64,000 nt of DNA from JALOOB01 sp040766655 (GCA_040766655.1 JAXGQB010000010.1:62001-126000), one strand, 5' to 3'; positions 42,945-52,234 are shown, numbered from the stretch's first letter. The notes: a model not told the origin generated them from the sequence alone. Translations and numbers: made by a program.

Positions 42945-44510
42945 ATGCCACCAGTACTGGAACTGCGCGGAATAACCAAGGCCTTCCCAGGCGTGCTTGC
43001 CAATGACCACATCGACCTCACTCTGGAGCAAGGCGAGATCCTGGCCTTGCTCGGCGAAAACGGAGCGGGCAAGACCACGCTGATGAATATCCTCTACGGC
43101 CTCTACAAGCCTGATGAGGGCGAGATCCTGGTGCGCGGCGAGAAGGTGAACATACAGGGCCCGAACGATGCCATCGAGCGCGGCATCGGCATGGTGCATC
43201 AGCATTTCATGCTGGTTCCCGTGATGACGGTCACGGAGAACGTCATGCTGGGCGTTGAGACCACTCGTGGCTTAGTCCTGGACCGGGAGCAGGTGGCGCG
43301 CCGAATCGAGGAAATCGGCAAGGAGCATGGTCTGGAAGTCGATCCTCACGCATATGTGAAGGATCTGCCGGTTGGCCTGCAACAGCGCGTTGAAATCATC
43401 AAAGTGCTTTATCGTAACGCCGACATCCTGATCCTGGATGAGCCAACGGCCGTATTGACCCCTCAGGAAGTTGAGGATCTCATCGAGGTATTGCGTTCGC
43501 TCATCGCTCGAGGCAAGTCCATTATCTTCATCACGCACAAGCTCAAGGAAGTGATGGCGGTGGCCGATCGGATCACGGTGCTGCGCCTCGGGCGCACGGT
43601 GGGCACCGTCGAGCCGTCCAAGACCGACCCACAGCACCTGGCCTCACTGATGGTCGGCCGCGACGTGAACCTGGTCGTTGCCAAGAAGCCAGCCGTGCCC
43701 GGAGACCCGGTCCTCGAAGTTCAGGACATGGTCGCGTTGGACGATCGCGGCAACGTGGTCGTGAAGGGCGTGACCTTCGATGTTCGGGCTGGCGAAGTGC
43801 TTGGCGTGGCAGGCGTCCAGGGCAACGGGCAGACGGAGTTGGTGTACGCATTGACGGGCTTGCGGCCACCGGCCGCGGGCTCCATACGCATCCTTGGCCA
43901 GGACGTCAGCAAGGCGAACCCGCGCCAGATCACCGAGCAGGGCGTCGCGCACGTGCCAGAGGATCGGCAGAAGCACGGCCTGGTGCTCAGCTTCCCGGTC
44001 TCCGACAACATCGCGCTGAACACCTATTACCTGCCGCCATTTGCCAAGGGCCTCAACATGCAGCAGGGCGCGATCCTGGCCGCGTCTGAGGACCTGGTGG
44101 AGCAGTTCGATGTCCGCACGCCGAGCGTCCACGTCAATGTCTCCACCCTGTCGGGCGGCAACCAGCAGAAGGTCATCGTCGCACGCGAGTTCTCCCGCCC
44201 CATCAAGCTGCTGGTCGCCTCCCAGCCGACTCGCGGGTTGGACGTTGGGTCCATCGAGTACATTCACTCCCGCATCATCCAGAAGCGCGATGAGGGCACC
44301 GCCGTGCTCGTCGTGTCCTCCGAACTGGATGAAATCCTGGCGCTCTCCGACCGCATCGCCGTGATGTACAAGGGGCAGATTCTCGACATTGTGCCCGCCA
44401 GGGGCACCAACAAGAAGCACCTGGGCCTGCTGATGGCCGGGATCAAGCCTGCCGAAGGCGTTGTTGTAGCAGCCGACGGCGACGAGGAAGAGATCGAGCG
44501 CGTGTTCTAG
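42945..44510 (+). CDS. nucleoside/simple-sugar ABC transporter ATPase (YufO/NupO type)
   Basis: 521 residues with two ABC domains, as in the CUT2/BMP class. Domain 1: Walker A GENGAGKTT, MVHQHFMLVP, LPVGLQQRVEI, ILDEPTAVLTPQE. Domain 2: GVQGNGQTEL (degenerate Walker A, normal for the second site of this family), VPEDRQKHGLV and LSGGNQQKVIVAREF, then ASQPTRGLDVGS. Start chosen at ATG 42945, six nt after AGGAG. Neighbours on both sides are the binding protein and two permeases. Expected substrate: purine nucleosides, by analogy with Bacillus and Borrelia BMP systems. Confidence 0.92.
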   Translation: MPPVLELRGITKAFPGVLANDHIDLTLEQGEILALLGENGAGKTTLMNILYGLYKPDEGEILVRGEKVNIQGPNDAIERGIGMVHQHFMLVPVMTVTENVMLGVETTRGLVLDREQVARRIEEIGKEHGLEVDPHAYVKDLPVGLQQRVEIIKVLYRNADILILDEPTAVLTPQEVEDLIEVLRSLIARGKSIIFITHKLKEVMAVADRITVLRLGRTVGTVEPSKTDPQHLASLMVGRDVNLVVAKKPAVPGDPVLEVQDMVALDDRGNVVVKGVTFDVRAGEVLGVAGVQGNGQTELVYALTGLRPPAAGSIRILGQDVSKANPRQITEQGVAHVPEDRQKHGLVLSFPVSDNIALNTYYLPPFAKGLNMQQGAILAASEDLVEQFDVRTPSVHVNVSTLSGGNQQKVIVAREFSRPIKLLVASQPTRGLDVGSIEYIHSRIIQKRDEGTAVLVVSSELDEILALSDRIAVMYKGQILDIVPARGTNKKHLGLLMAGIKPAEGVVVAADGDEEEIERVF

Positions 44511-44541
44511 CGCAAACATGCCATCGTCTGAGGAGGCGCCA

Positions 44542-45810
44542 GTGAATACGACTCAACCTGCAGTTGCACCGAAGACGGAGAAGAAAGAACCCGGTCGCAG
44601 TCGCAAGCCGTCCGGCCAACGCAGCGGACTCCTACAAACCATCCTCATCCCGTTTCTGGCCGTCCTGACGGGCCTGATCATCGGTGCGATCGTCATCGCG
44701 GTCACGGATACCGCAGCGGTTGCAGCGTTCGGCAAGTTCTTCCAGGCGCCGGGCGCGGCCCTGGTGGCCGTGTGGAAGGCCGTCAAGACCGCCTACGGCG
44801 CGCTGTTCTATGGCTCGATCGGCAGCCTCAGCGAGATCACCGCCGCACTGGGGAGCGGAGATCCCGCCGCGATCCGGCAGGCGTTCTGGCCGATCACTGA
44901 GAGCCTGGTGGCCTCGACGCCCTACATCTTCACGGGACTCGCCGTGGGCCTGGGCTTCAAGGCCGGCCTGTTCAACATCGGCGCCGAGGGCCAGTTCTTC
45001 ATGGGATCGTTGGGCGCAGCGTTCGTGGGCTACAGCCTGATCGGCTGGCCGTGGTACCTGCACCTGCCGCTCGCCATCATGGGCGGGTTCGCCGCTGGCG
45101 CGATCTGGGGTGCGATCCCCGGGTGGCTGAAGGCGAAGACCGGCGGCCATGAAGTCGTCAACACGATCATGATGAACTACATCGCATATCGCCTGAGCGA
45201 CTGGCTGATCAACGGGCCCATGAAGGCGCCCGGCTTCCGGCCGGTGACCCCCCATATTCAGGTTTCTGCGGAACTGCCGCGGTTGTTCTCCGATCCGTTG
45301 CGCATCAATGTCGGCTTCTTTCTGGCGCTGATTGTCGCGGCCGTCGTCTTCTGGCTGCTCTTCAAGACCACTATCGGCTTCCAGATCCGCGCCGTGGGCG
45401 CCAATCCCGATGCGGCCCGCTATTCGGGCATGAGCATCACCCGCACGATCGTCCTCGCGATGACGCTGAGCGGCGGCCTGGCAGGACTCGGCGGCGCCAG
45501 CCAGGTGCTGGGCGTGGATTACTGGGTCGGCCAGGGCTTCTCGGCCGGCTATGGCTTCGATGCCATTGCTGTCGCCTTGATCGGCAAGAGCCACCCCGTG
45601 GGCATCGTGTTTGCCGCGTTGTTGTGGGGCTTCTTGCGCAGCGGGGCAACGCGCATGCAGTCGTTGGCCGGCATCCCGATCGACATCATCTCGATCATCC
45701 AGGCGTTGGTAATCGTCTTCGTCGCGGCGCCGGATATCATCCGTGGGATCTACCGCCTGCGGAAGATTGCTGCGGAGAAGGTCGTCCTGACCCGCGGGTG
45801 GGGATCATGA
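44542..45810 (+). CDS. nucleoside ABC transporter permease (YufP/NupP type)
   Basis: 422 residues; a 45-residue basic N-terminus then about ten membrane helices. TPYIFTGLAVGLGFKAGLFN followed by IGAEGQFFMG, GGHEVVNTIMMNYIA, and RAVGANPDAARYSGM are the conserved BPD_transp_2 segments. GTG 44542 is preferred because AGGAGG precedes it by 5 nt; an ATG at 44518 lacks such a site. Pairs with the next permease to form the membrane channel. Confidence 0.9.
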   Translation: MNTTQPAVAPKTEKKEPGRSRKPSGQRSGLLQTILIPFLAVLTGLIIGAIVIAVTDTAAVAAFGKFFQAPGAALVAVWKAVKTAYGALFYGSIGSLSEITAALGSGDPAAIRQAFWPITESLVASTPYIFTGLAVGLGFKAGLFNIGAEGQFFMGSLGAAFVGYSLIGWPWYLHLPLAIMGGFAAGAIWGAIPGWLKAKTGGHEVVNTIMMNYIAYRLSDWLINGPMKAPGFRPVTPHIQVSAELPRLFSDPLRINVGFFLALIVAAVVFWLLFKTTIGFQIRAVGANPDAARYSGMSITRTIVLAMTLSGGLAGLGGASQVLGVDYWVGQGFSAGYGFDAIAVALIGKSHPVGIVFAALLWGFLRSGATRMQSLAGIPIDIISIIQALVIVFVAAPDIIRGIYRLRKIAAEKVVLTRGWGS

Positions 45811-45832
45811 GGCTGAGGGGGAGGAGACAACC

Positions 45833-47101
45833 ATGACGACGGCAACCACAACCAGGGCGCTCCCTGCCGAGATACGGCGCAGCCGGATCACGGGTGTCGT
45901 GCTCCTGCTGATCGGCCTCGCGATCTTCCTGCTCTTCGGCATCGGACTGGAGGGTGGCCTGACCACGAAATTCGGGCTCAATCCCGGCGTCGGCTCGCAG
46001 GCGCTGCGTATTCCGGACCTGACTTTGCCGACCGGGGCCACGATCTACCTGCTGTCCGCCGTGTCCGTTTTCTTTGGCGCGGTGCAGATCGCGCGCGGCT
46101 TCAAGCGAGCGGGCCTGGTCATCGGGCTCGTGGCGGCGTTCTTCGTCATCGCCTTCCTGGCATGGGCCGCGCGCGGCAAGTCCTTCAACCTGGTCGGCAT
46201 CCTGAGCAGCTCGGTGGTGCGCGCCACGCCCATCGCCCTGGCTGCCTTGTGCGGCGTGATCAGCGAGCGCGCCGGCATCGTGAATATCGGTATCGAAGGC
46301 ATGATGCTCATGGCCTCGCAGGCAGCGGTGATCGCGGCCAGCCTGACGGACAGCCTGCTGATCGGCCTCGTGGCCGCCATACTCACCGGTGCGCTGCTGG
46401 CAGCCGCGCACGCGTTCCTGGCCATTCGCTTCAAGGTCGATCAGATCATCAGCGGTGTCGCGATTAACATCTTCGCCACGGGCACGACCAGCTACATTTC
46501 CTCGCGTTTCCTGCAGCAGAACAGTGAGCTGTTGAACAACTCGGGCGTTCTCAAGCCCATCGCGATCCCGCTGCTCTCGAAGATCCCGATCCTCGGGCCG
46601 ATTTTCTTCGAGAACAGCATCATCGTGTACCTGATGATGATCCTGGTCGCGGTCATTCATTTCGTCCTGTTCTACACCCCGTGGGGCCTGCGCACGCGGG
46701 CGGTGGGCGAGCATCCCAAGGCTGCGGATACGTTGGGCGTCGACGTCTTCAAGATCCAGTACATCAACGTCATCCTCGGCGGCGCAATTGCGGGCATCGG
46801 CGGCGCCTATTTCACCATCGGCTCGGCCGGCCGTTTCGACGAGGTGATGACTGCGGGCAAGGGCTTCATCGGCCTGGCGGCCATGATCTTCGGCAAGTGG
46901 ACTTCGATCGGCGCATTTTTTGCATCGCTGTTGTTTGGCTTCGCAGATTCGCTGCAGGTCAAGCTGCAGATCCTGCGGGTGCCGATCCCGTCCGAGTTCC
47001 TGCTCATGGCGCCCTACATCGTGACCATGATCGTGCTGGCCGGCGTCGTGGGCCGCGCGGCTTCACCCGCGGCAGACGGCGTGCCCTACGAGAAGAACTA
47101 A
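45833..47101 (+). CDS. nucleoside ABC transporter permease (YufQ/NupQ type)
   Basis: 422 residues, about ten membrane helices. VRATPIALAALCGVISERAG then NIGIEGMMLM, KVDQIISGVAINIFATG and RAVGEHPKAADTLGVDVFKI mark the second permease type of BMP transporters. It carries an N-terminal hydrophobic extension of roughly 90 residues before the core domain. GGGGAGGAG lies before the ATG. Last gene of the transporter operon; a hairpin repeat follows at 47110. Confidence 0.9.
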   Translation: MTTATTTRALPAEIRRSRITGVVLLLIGLAIFLLFGIGLEGGLTTKFGLNPGVGSQALRIPDLTLPTGATIYLLSAVSVFFGAVQIARGFKRAGLVIGLVAAFFVIAFLAWAARGKSFNLVGILSSSVVRATPIALAALCGVISERAGIVNIGIEGMMLMASQAAVIAASLTDSLLIGLVAAILTGALLAAAHAFLAIRFKVDQIISGVAINIFATGTTSYISSRFLQQNSELLNNSGVLKPIAIPLLSKIPILGPIFFENSIIVYLMMILVAVIHFVLFYTPWGLRTRAVGEHPKAADTLGVDVFKIQYINVILGGAIAGIGGAYFTIGSAGRFDEVMTAGKGFIGLAAMIFGKWTSIGAFFASLLFGFADSLQVKLQILRVPIPSEFLLMAPYIVTMIVLAGVVGRAASPAADGVPYEKN

Positions 47102-47109
47102 CACTCGGC

Positions 47110-47152
47110 TAGGGGCGAGGTATGGCGAGCGAAGCTCGCACCCTCGCCCCCT
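47110..47152. repeat. imperfect palindrome, TAGGGGCGAGG type
   Basis: Outer arms TAGGGGCGAGG...ACCCTCGCCCCCTA and inner arms GCGAGC (47125-47130)/GCTCGC (47134-47139) around a GAA loop. It follows the transporter operon and may act as its terminator; its outer arms resemble the perfect palindrome at 39647-39674. Confidence 0.55.
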
Positions 47153-47179
47153 ACACGCGCCGGGCTACAGGACTCAAAC

Positions 47180-47941
47180 ATGCGTACCGAACGGGCAGAT
47201 TTCATCGGGGGCCAGGGTGCCTCGCTGGGCGGGCGGTTGGACCTGCCAGACGAGGGTGAGCCGCGCGCGTATGCGATCTTCGCGCATTGCTTCGGCTGCA
47301 CCAAGAATCTCAAGACGATCGGCTTTCTCGACCGTTCGCTGACGGACGCCGGCATCGCGGTCCTGCGGTTCGACTTCACCGGCCTGGGCGACAGCGAAGG
47401 CGTGTTCGCGGACACGAACTTCACCTCGAACGTCGACGACATTGTGGCCGCGGCCTCGTATCTGGCCGAGCACCGCACTGCGCCCACCCTGTTGATCGGT
47501 CACTCCCTCGGCGGCGCGGCCGTCATGCAGGCCGCCCGCTCGATCGAATCTGTGGCCGCAGTCGTGGCGATCGCGGCGCCGGCCGACCTGGGCCACCTGG
47601 GTGAAACCATCGTCCGCCACGCGCCCGATCTCGAGCAGCGCGGCGAGGCCGAGGTCACGCTGGCCGGCAGGCGCTTCTACATCAAGCAGCAGTTCATCGA
47701 CGATCTCGAACGCGGCAGCATGGCGCAGATCGTCGGCTCCCTCGACCGTCCCCTGCTGATCCTCCACGCGCCGGCAGACAAGATCGTGCCGATCGCCAGC
47801 GCCGAGCACATCTATGACCTGGCTCGCCAGCCGAAGAGCCTCATCGCGCTCGACGGCGCGGATCACCTGCTCCTCAACCAGGAGGACGCGGCCTACGCGG
47901 GCAGCCTCATCGCCAGTTGGTTCGGAAGATACCTGTCGTAG
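47180..47941 (+). CDS. alpha/beta hydrolase of the OsmC-partner type
   Basis: 253 residues. AIFAHCFGCTKNLKTIGFLD is the unusual Cys-containing oxyanion-loop region typical of hydrolases fused or adjacent to OsmC peroxiredoxins. The nucleophile lies in LIGHSLGG, the Asp probably in HAPADKIVP, and the His in GADHLLL. Here the protein ends after the hydrolase domain and no OsmC gene follows. Substrate unknown; likely cytoplasmic. Confidence 0.83.
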   Translation: MRTERADFIGGQGASLGGRLDLPDEGEPRAYAIFAHCFGCTKNLKTIGFLDRSLTDAGIAVLRFDFTGLGDSEGVFADTNFTSNVDDIVAAASYLAEHRTAPTLLIGHSLGGAAVMQAARSIESVAAVVAIAAPADLGHLGETIVRHAPDLEQRGEAEVTLAGRRFYIKQQFIDDLERGSMAQIVGSLDRPLLILHAPADKIVPIASAEHIYDLARQPKSLIALDGADHLLLNQEDAAYAGSLIASWFGRYLS

Positions 47942-48100
47942 ACGGCTCTGGCTGCGGAGATCCTGGGCGGCGTGGTTCTGATCCCGATCGGGCTACGGGT
48001 AGTGATCTCACACACAATGTGACCGGGCTGTGCTATGTTGACGGGTGGACCCGTAGGTCCATTCTGCGCTCTACTCATTTGTCCCGGAAGTGAGGCAACG

Positions 48101-48469
48101 ATGCATGGACTGATGGCAGGATTGCTGGTTGCGATCGTCGTCATGGCGCTGTCGCTGGCCGTGGCGGCGCTCGGCGGGCTCGGCATTGCCGCGGTCGGGT
48201 GGATGTTGAGCCGCTTTTTCGAACTGACCCAATGGCAGGGCAGCCTCATTGCACTCGGGGTGGCGCTCGGCGTCGGATATGTCCTGACGCAGATCGCGAC
48301 GCCTGCTGCACCTTCGCCGGTCATCTCGCCGGAGTGGGTGGAGTGGGAGGGCGAGGAAGAGGATGAGGCCGTCTCCGAGCCGTCCGTCGTGCCGTGGCGG
48401 CGGGAGCGACCCACACCGGGCGAGCTTCCCGAGCAGCGGTCAGCCAGGCGAACCAAGGGACGGCATTGA
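48101..48469 (+). CDS. small membrane protein of unknown function
   Basis: 122 residues. Two hydrophobic stretches (MAGLLVAIVVMALSLAVAAL and SLIALGVALGVGYVLTQIA) and an acidic, then basic soluble tail (EWEGEEEDEAV ... RRTKGRH). Start chosen at ATG 48101 after GGAAGTGAGG; ATG 48113 is also possible. No family recognised. It lies 48 nt before the NMT1-like lipoprotein gene but has too few helices to be an ECF S-component. Confidence 0.5.
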   Translation: MHGLMAGLLVAIVVMALSLAVAALGGLGIAAVGWMLSRFFELTQWQGSLIALGVALGVGYVLTQIATPAAPSPVISPEWVEWEGEEEDEAVSEPSVVPWRRERPTPGELPEQRSARRTKGRH

Positions 48470-48517
48470 GCTTACATCGAGCGGATCGAGACGCTGAGTT
48501 GTAGGAGGGAAGTGCGT

Positions 48518-49501
48518 ATGCGTTCCAGATCGATACGAATGCTGGCTGTGGTGCTCGCGGTGCTCGTCGCCGGCAGCACGCTCGCCGCGTGTGCACCTGT
48601 GCCAGCGACGCCGGCCGAGACGCCGCAGGATCCCACGCTCAAGCTAGCGTTGATCCCGGTGCTCGACACGATTCCCATCTACATCGCGCTGCAGAACGAC
48701 TACTTCGACGATCAGGGGATATCCGTCGAAATCGTTCCTGTTAAGAGCCCTCAGGAGCGCGACGTGCTGCTCCAGACCGAGCAGGTCGACGGCGTTCTGA
48801 CCGACTTGCAGGGCGTGGGGCTGCTCAATAAGGACACCGTCAGGGTCAAGGCAGTGTACACCTCACGGCGGCCGTTCCCCGGCGCACCGCTCTTTCGCAT
48901 CCTGGCCAGCCCGAAGTCTGACATCGACGCGCCGGCTGATCTGAAGGGCGTGCCCATCGGCATCAGCAACAACACGATCATCGAATACCTCACCGATCGT
49001 ATGCTCTCCGGCGAGGGCCTGGCCGCGGCCGAGATCAGCAAGATCGAGGTGGGCGCCATCACGGTGCGCTTCGAGCAGCTGATGAACGGCAATATCAACG
49101 CGGCCGTGCTGCCCGATCCGCTGGCTCAGGGCGCCATTGCCGCGGGTGCCAGCCTGGTGGTGGACGACTCGGCTTACGCCGATCTGTCGCAGTCGGTGCT
49201 CGTGTTCCGGACAAGCACGCTCGCGGCCAAGCCGGACGTCGTTCGCAAGTTTCTGGTCGCCTGGCAGCAGGCCGTGGACGAAGTCAACGCGAACCCGGAG
49301 AAGTACCGTGCGGTGCTGATGGAGCAGGGTCGCGTGCCGGAGTCGCTGAAGGACAGCTACCAGATGCCGCCGTTTCCCGCGGTCGGTGTCCCGACCGAGG
49401 CCGAGGTGGCGGACGTGACCGCGTGGCTCAAGGCCAAGGGCCTGGTGGCGCGTGACATCCCCTACGCGGACATGGTCGATTCCGCGTTCCTGCCGAAGTA
49501 G
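48518..49501 (+). CDS. NMT1/THI5-like substrate-binding lipoprotein
   Basis: 327 residues. Signal peptide with lipobox LAAC (Cys25), then a periplasmic-binding fold of the NMT1/SsuA type: LALIPVLDTIPIYIALQNDY, VDGVLTDLQGV, DLKGVPIGISNNTIIEYL and NAAVLPDPLAQGAIAAGA. Family members bind pyrimidine precursors of thiamine, sulfonates, taurine or nitrate. ATG 48518 follows GGAGGG by 8 nt. No SsuB/SsuC-type partners are next to it; the downstream genes are ECF ATPase and T-component. Ligand not predictable. Confidence 0.85.
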   Translation: MRSRSIRMLAVVLAVLVAGSTLAACAPVPATPAETPQDPTLKLALIPVLDTIPIYIALQNDYFDDQGISVEIVPVKSPQERDVLLQTEQVDGVLTDLQGVGLLNKDTVRVKAVYTSRRPFPGAPLFRILASPKSDIDAPADLKGVPIGISNNTIIEYLTDRMLSGEGLAAAEISKIEVGAITVRFEQLMNGNINAAVLPDPLAQGAIAAGASLVVDDSAYADLSQSVLVFRTSTLAAKPDVVRKFLVAWQQAVDEVNANPEKYRAVLMEQGRVPESLKDSYQMPPFPAVGVPTEAEVADVTAWLKAKGLVARDIPYADMVDSAFLPK

Positions 49502-49618
49502 GAAGACGGACCGTGCGGGCCGGGTTTCTCATCGGGTGAATGCCCGGTCCGCTGACGTCTCTGATGCTTGTTTCCCCTGCCGGGGACGCAAGCCACCCTC
49601 GATCCAGGTCTGATTCTC

Positions 49619-51376
49619 GTGCCGCCTGTCATCCAAGTCCGCCACCTCTACTACGCCTACCCACCGCCGCTGCGGGGAACCTCTCCGACGGAAGTGCTTC
49701 AGGATGTAAGCTTCGACCTGCATGCCGGCGAGTTTGTGGCACTCCTGGGGCGCGTGGGCGCGGGGAAGTCGACGGTGTGCATGGCGCTCAACGGCCTGGT
49801 GCCCCATGCGCTTGGGGGCGTCTTTCGCGGCCAGGTGACCGTCAACGATCTGGACAGCCGCACCCACAGCGTCGCCGAGCTGGCGCAGGTCTGTGGGCTG
49901 GTGTTCCAGGATCCCGAGACGCAGCTGACGCAGATGCGCGTCGAGGATGAGATCGCGTTCGGCCCGGAGAACCTGGGGCTGCCGCCCGACGAGATCGCTG
50001 ACCGCGTCACGTGGGCGCTCGATGCAGTCGAGTTGCCCGGGTATCGCGACCGCAATCCGGCACACCTGTCGGGGGGCGAGAAGCAGCGCGTCGCGATCGC
50101 CGCGATCCTGGCCATGCGTCCGCGGGTGTTGGTGCTCGACGAGCCTACGGCGAACCTGGACCCGGGCAGCAAGGCCGCGGTCTTCGGCGTCCTGGCGCGG
50201 CTGGCCCGGCAGCGCCAGATGGCCATCCTGATTGCCACGCAGGACGTCGAGCGCGTCCAGCGCTATGCCGGCCGGGTGCTCGTGCTTCACGAGGGACGCA
50301 TCGTGCTCGATGGGCGGCCGGCCGAGGTGTTTGCGCACGAGCACGACCTGAAGGCGTGGGGCGTGGGCCTGCCACAGATGGCCGAGCTGGCGCAGGCGCT
50401 GTCCGATCGCCGCGGCCGGTCGTACGCCTTCACCACCCTCAGCGCCGCGTTCAGCGCGCTGCGCCGGGAGCTGGCGACGGGGGAGATCTCGCATCTTCGC
50501 GAGGCTGCAGCGAAGCTGCAGCCCCCCCGTGCAGAGACGTTGCATGCAACGTCTCTGCACGGGGGCGTGGAACCGCAGATCGCCATCGACGGCGTGCACT
50601 ACGTCTACGACGACGGCACAGCTGCGCTGCGGGGCGTCACCTTCGCCGTCCGTCCCGGCGAGTTCGTGGTTCTCGCCGGCCCCAACGGCTCCGGAAAGAC
50701 GACCCTGGCGAAACATATCAACGGACTTCTCAAGCCGTCCGCGGGCCGGGTTATTGTCGAGGGCCAGGACACGGCTTCGTTGCGGGTGTCGCAGCTGGCG
50801 CGGCGGGTCGGCTACGTCTTTCAGAATCCGGATCACCAGATCTTCGCACCCACCGTGGCAGAGGAGCTCGGTTTCGGCCTGCGGCTGCAGGGCCTGGCGG
50901 AGGAGGAGATCGCGCGCCGGGTCGCGGCCGCGCTGGTCACTCATGGACTGGACGGCTGTGCGGAACTGCCCCCGGCAGCCCTGAGCGTGGGCCAGCGCCG
51001 ACAGGTGACACTGGCCGCGGTGATGGCCACCGGTCCGGCCGTGCTGGTGTTGGACGAGCCGACGGGCGGGCTGGACTGGCAGAGCCGGCAGGAGCTCATC
51101 GATCGCCTGCGGTCGTACAACGCGCAGGGCGGTACGGTGATCCTGATCTCTCACGATGTCCGCGTCATCGCCGAGGCCGGACGCCGAGTCATCGTGCTTC
51201 ACAGCGGGCAGGTCATCTTCGATGGCGGGCCGGCCACCCTGTTCGCGCAGCGAGAGGTGTTGGCGCGCGCGCGCCTGGCGGTCCCGCCCGTCGTGCGGCT
51301 GGGGCAGCGACTGGCGCAATTCGGCGTGCCCCCGACGGCCTGTACGGTGGGGGAGATGGTCGATGTCCTCCGCTAG
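49619..51376 (+). CDS. ecfA: energy-coupling factor transporter ATPase, fused EcfA-EcfA'
   Basis: About 585 residues with two ECF-type ABC domains. Domain 1: Walker A GRVGAGKST (44-52), VFQDPETQLTQMRVEDEIAF, HLSGGEKQRVAIAAI, VLVLDEPTANLDP. Domain 2: GPNGSGKTT (about 354-362), VFQNPDHQIFAPTVAEELGF, LSVGQRRQVTLAAV (signature LSVGQ instead of LSGGQ), VLVLDEPTGGLDW. The start is uncertain: GTG 49619 fits the domain start; a TTG at 49568 would add 17 residues. The linker at residues 303-315 is encoded by a perfect palindrome (see 50524-50565). It provides both ATPase sites of an ECF vitamin/metal importer with EcfT, whose gene overlaps by 14 nt. Confidence 0.92.
   Translation: MPPVIQVRHLYYAYPPPLRGTSPTEVLQDVSFDLHAGEFVALLGRVGAGKSTVCMALNGLVPHALGGVFRGQVTVNDLDSRTHSVAELAQVCGLVFQDPETQLTQMRVEDEIAFGPENLGLPPDEIADRVTWALDAVELPGYRDRNPAHLSGGEKQRVAIAAILAMRPRVLVLDEPTANLDPGSKAAVFGVLARLARQRQMAILIATQDVERVQRYAGRVLVLHEGRIVLDGRPAEVFAHEHDLKAWGVGLPQMAELAQALSDRRGRSYAFTTLSAAFSALRRELATGEISHLREAAAKLQPPRAETLHATSLHGGVEPQIAIDGVHYVYDDGTAALRGVTFAVRPGEFVVLAGPNGSGKTTLAKHINGLLKPSAGRVIVEGQDTASLRVSQLARRVGYVFQNPDHQIFAPTVAEELGFGLRLQGLAEEEIARRVAAALVTHGLDGCAELPPAALSVGQRRQVTLAAVMATGPAVLVLDEPTGGLDWQSRQELIDRLRSYNAQGGTVILISHDVRVIAEAGRRVIVLHSGQVIFDGGPATLFAQREVLARARLAVPPVVRLGQRLAQFGVPPTACTVGEMVDVLR
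50524..50565. repeat. perfect 42-nt palindrome inside the ecfA coding region
   Basis: Centre at 50544/50545 (GTTGCA|TGCAAC); arms of 21 nt pair perfectly, reading CCCCCGTGCAGAGACGTTGCA and its complement, 21 nt each. It lies in frame in the linker between the two ABC domains and encodes PPRAETLHATSLHGG. I recall AGAGACGTTGCATGCAACGTCTCT-like palindromes as interspersed repeats in cyanobacteria and Chloroflexi, so this looks like a mobile palindrome that landed in a tolerant linker. Confidence 0.85.
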
Positions 51377-52139
51377 CTTCGGCGGCTACGTCCGCCGCAA
51401 CACCTGGGTCTACGGCCTCGATCCGCGGGTTAAGCTGGCCTACGTTGCAGTCGTGACTGGCCTGGTCCTGTTGTGGCCGAGCGTTCTCCTCGCGTGGGCT
51501 GCTGCGGCCGCGTGCCTGGCGCTGCTCGTGATGGCGCGCGTGCCGCGCGCGCGCATCGTCAGCTTCGTGCGCGGCATGGTCGTGTTGCTCGTCCTGGTGT
51601 TCGTCCTGACGACGCTGTTCTCCGGCGGCGCCGGCGACCCGTTGTGGCGCGTGGGACCGCTGAGGGTGACGCGGGAGGGGATCCACCAGGCCGCGCTCCT
51701 GGCTTCGCGCCTGCTTGCGGTCAGCCTGGCATTCTTCTTCTGGCTCAGCACGACGGACCAGGGCGAGATGGTGCGCGGCTTCGTCGCACTCGGCCTCCCC
51801 TACGAATGGGGGCTGACGATCGTGCTCGCGCTGCGCTACCTGCCGATCCTGGCCGGCCTCTTCGACCAGGTGCGTGAGGCGCAGGCGGCGCGGGGCCTGG
51901 ACCTGAGCCAACGCCGCTTCGGCGACCGGTTGGCCTCGTATCGCCCCGTCCTCATCGCGCTGGTGATCGGCGCGCTGCGCCACGGCGAGCACCTCGGCTG
52001 GGCGCTCGAATCGCGCGGGCTGGGCGGCGGCGTGGCCCGCACGACCTTCCGCCCGCTGCGCCTGCATCGGATCGATCGCTGGGCGCTGCTCCTGCTTGGC
52101 CTGATTACCGCAGCCGCGATCCTCCTGCGGGCGCTGTAA
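51363..52139 (+). CDS. ecfT: energy-coupling factor transmembrane component
   Basis: 258 residues, five to six membrane helices. YGLDPRVKLAYV at the N-terminus, RYLPILAGLFDQVREAQAAR and the two coupling motifs ARG (EAQAARGLD) and SRG (ALESRGLGGG) that dock into the ATPases are intact. Start ATG overlaps the end of ecfA. No S-component gene is nearby, so substrate-binding subunits must be encoded elsewhere, as in group II ECF systems. Confidence 0.92.
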   Translation: MSSASFGGYVRRNTWVYGLDPRVKLAYVAVVTGLVLLWPSVLLAWAAAAACLALLVMARVPRARIVSFVRGMVVLLVLVFVLTTLFSGGAGDPLWRVGPLRVTREGIHQAALLASRLLAVSLAFFFWLSTTDQGEMVRGFVALGLPYEWGLTIVLALRYLPILAGLFDQVREAQAARGLDLSQRRFGDRLASYRPVLIALVIGALRHGEHLGWALESRGLGGGVARTTFRPLRLHRIDRWALLLLGLITAAAILLRAL

Positions 52140-52200
52140 TAGTGTATTGAAAGTCACTTAACTGGCGTGGGAATGTGATACACTAGAGGCACTACAGGGT

Positions 52201-52234
52201 CGGGGTTAGGCAGGGCTGGCAGTGCCTAACTCCG
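52201..52234 (+). terminator. hairpin after ecfT
   Basis: CGGGGTTAGGCA (52201-52212) pairs with TGCCTAACTCCG (52223-52234) at 11 of 12 positions, loop 10 nt. TTGTTT follows seven bases later. Probable terminator of the binding-protein/ECF group. Confidence 0.55.

Noticed and set aside
47942..48517. TPP or cobalamin riboswitch before the NMT1-like/ECF genes
   Set aside because: None of the conserved riboswitch core sequences could be found on either strand.
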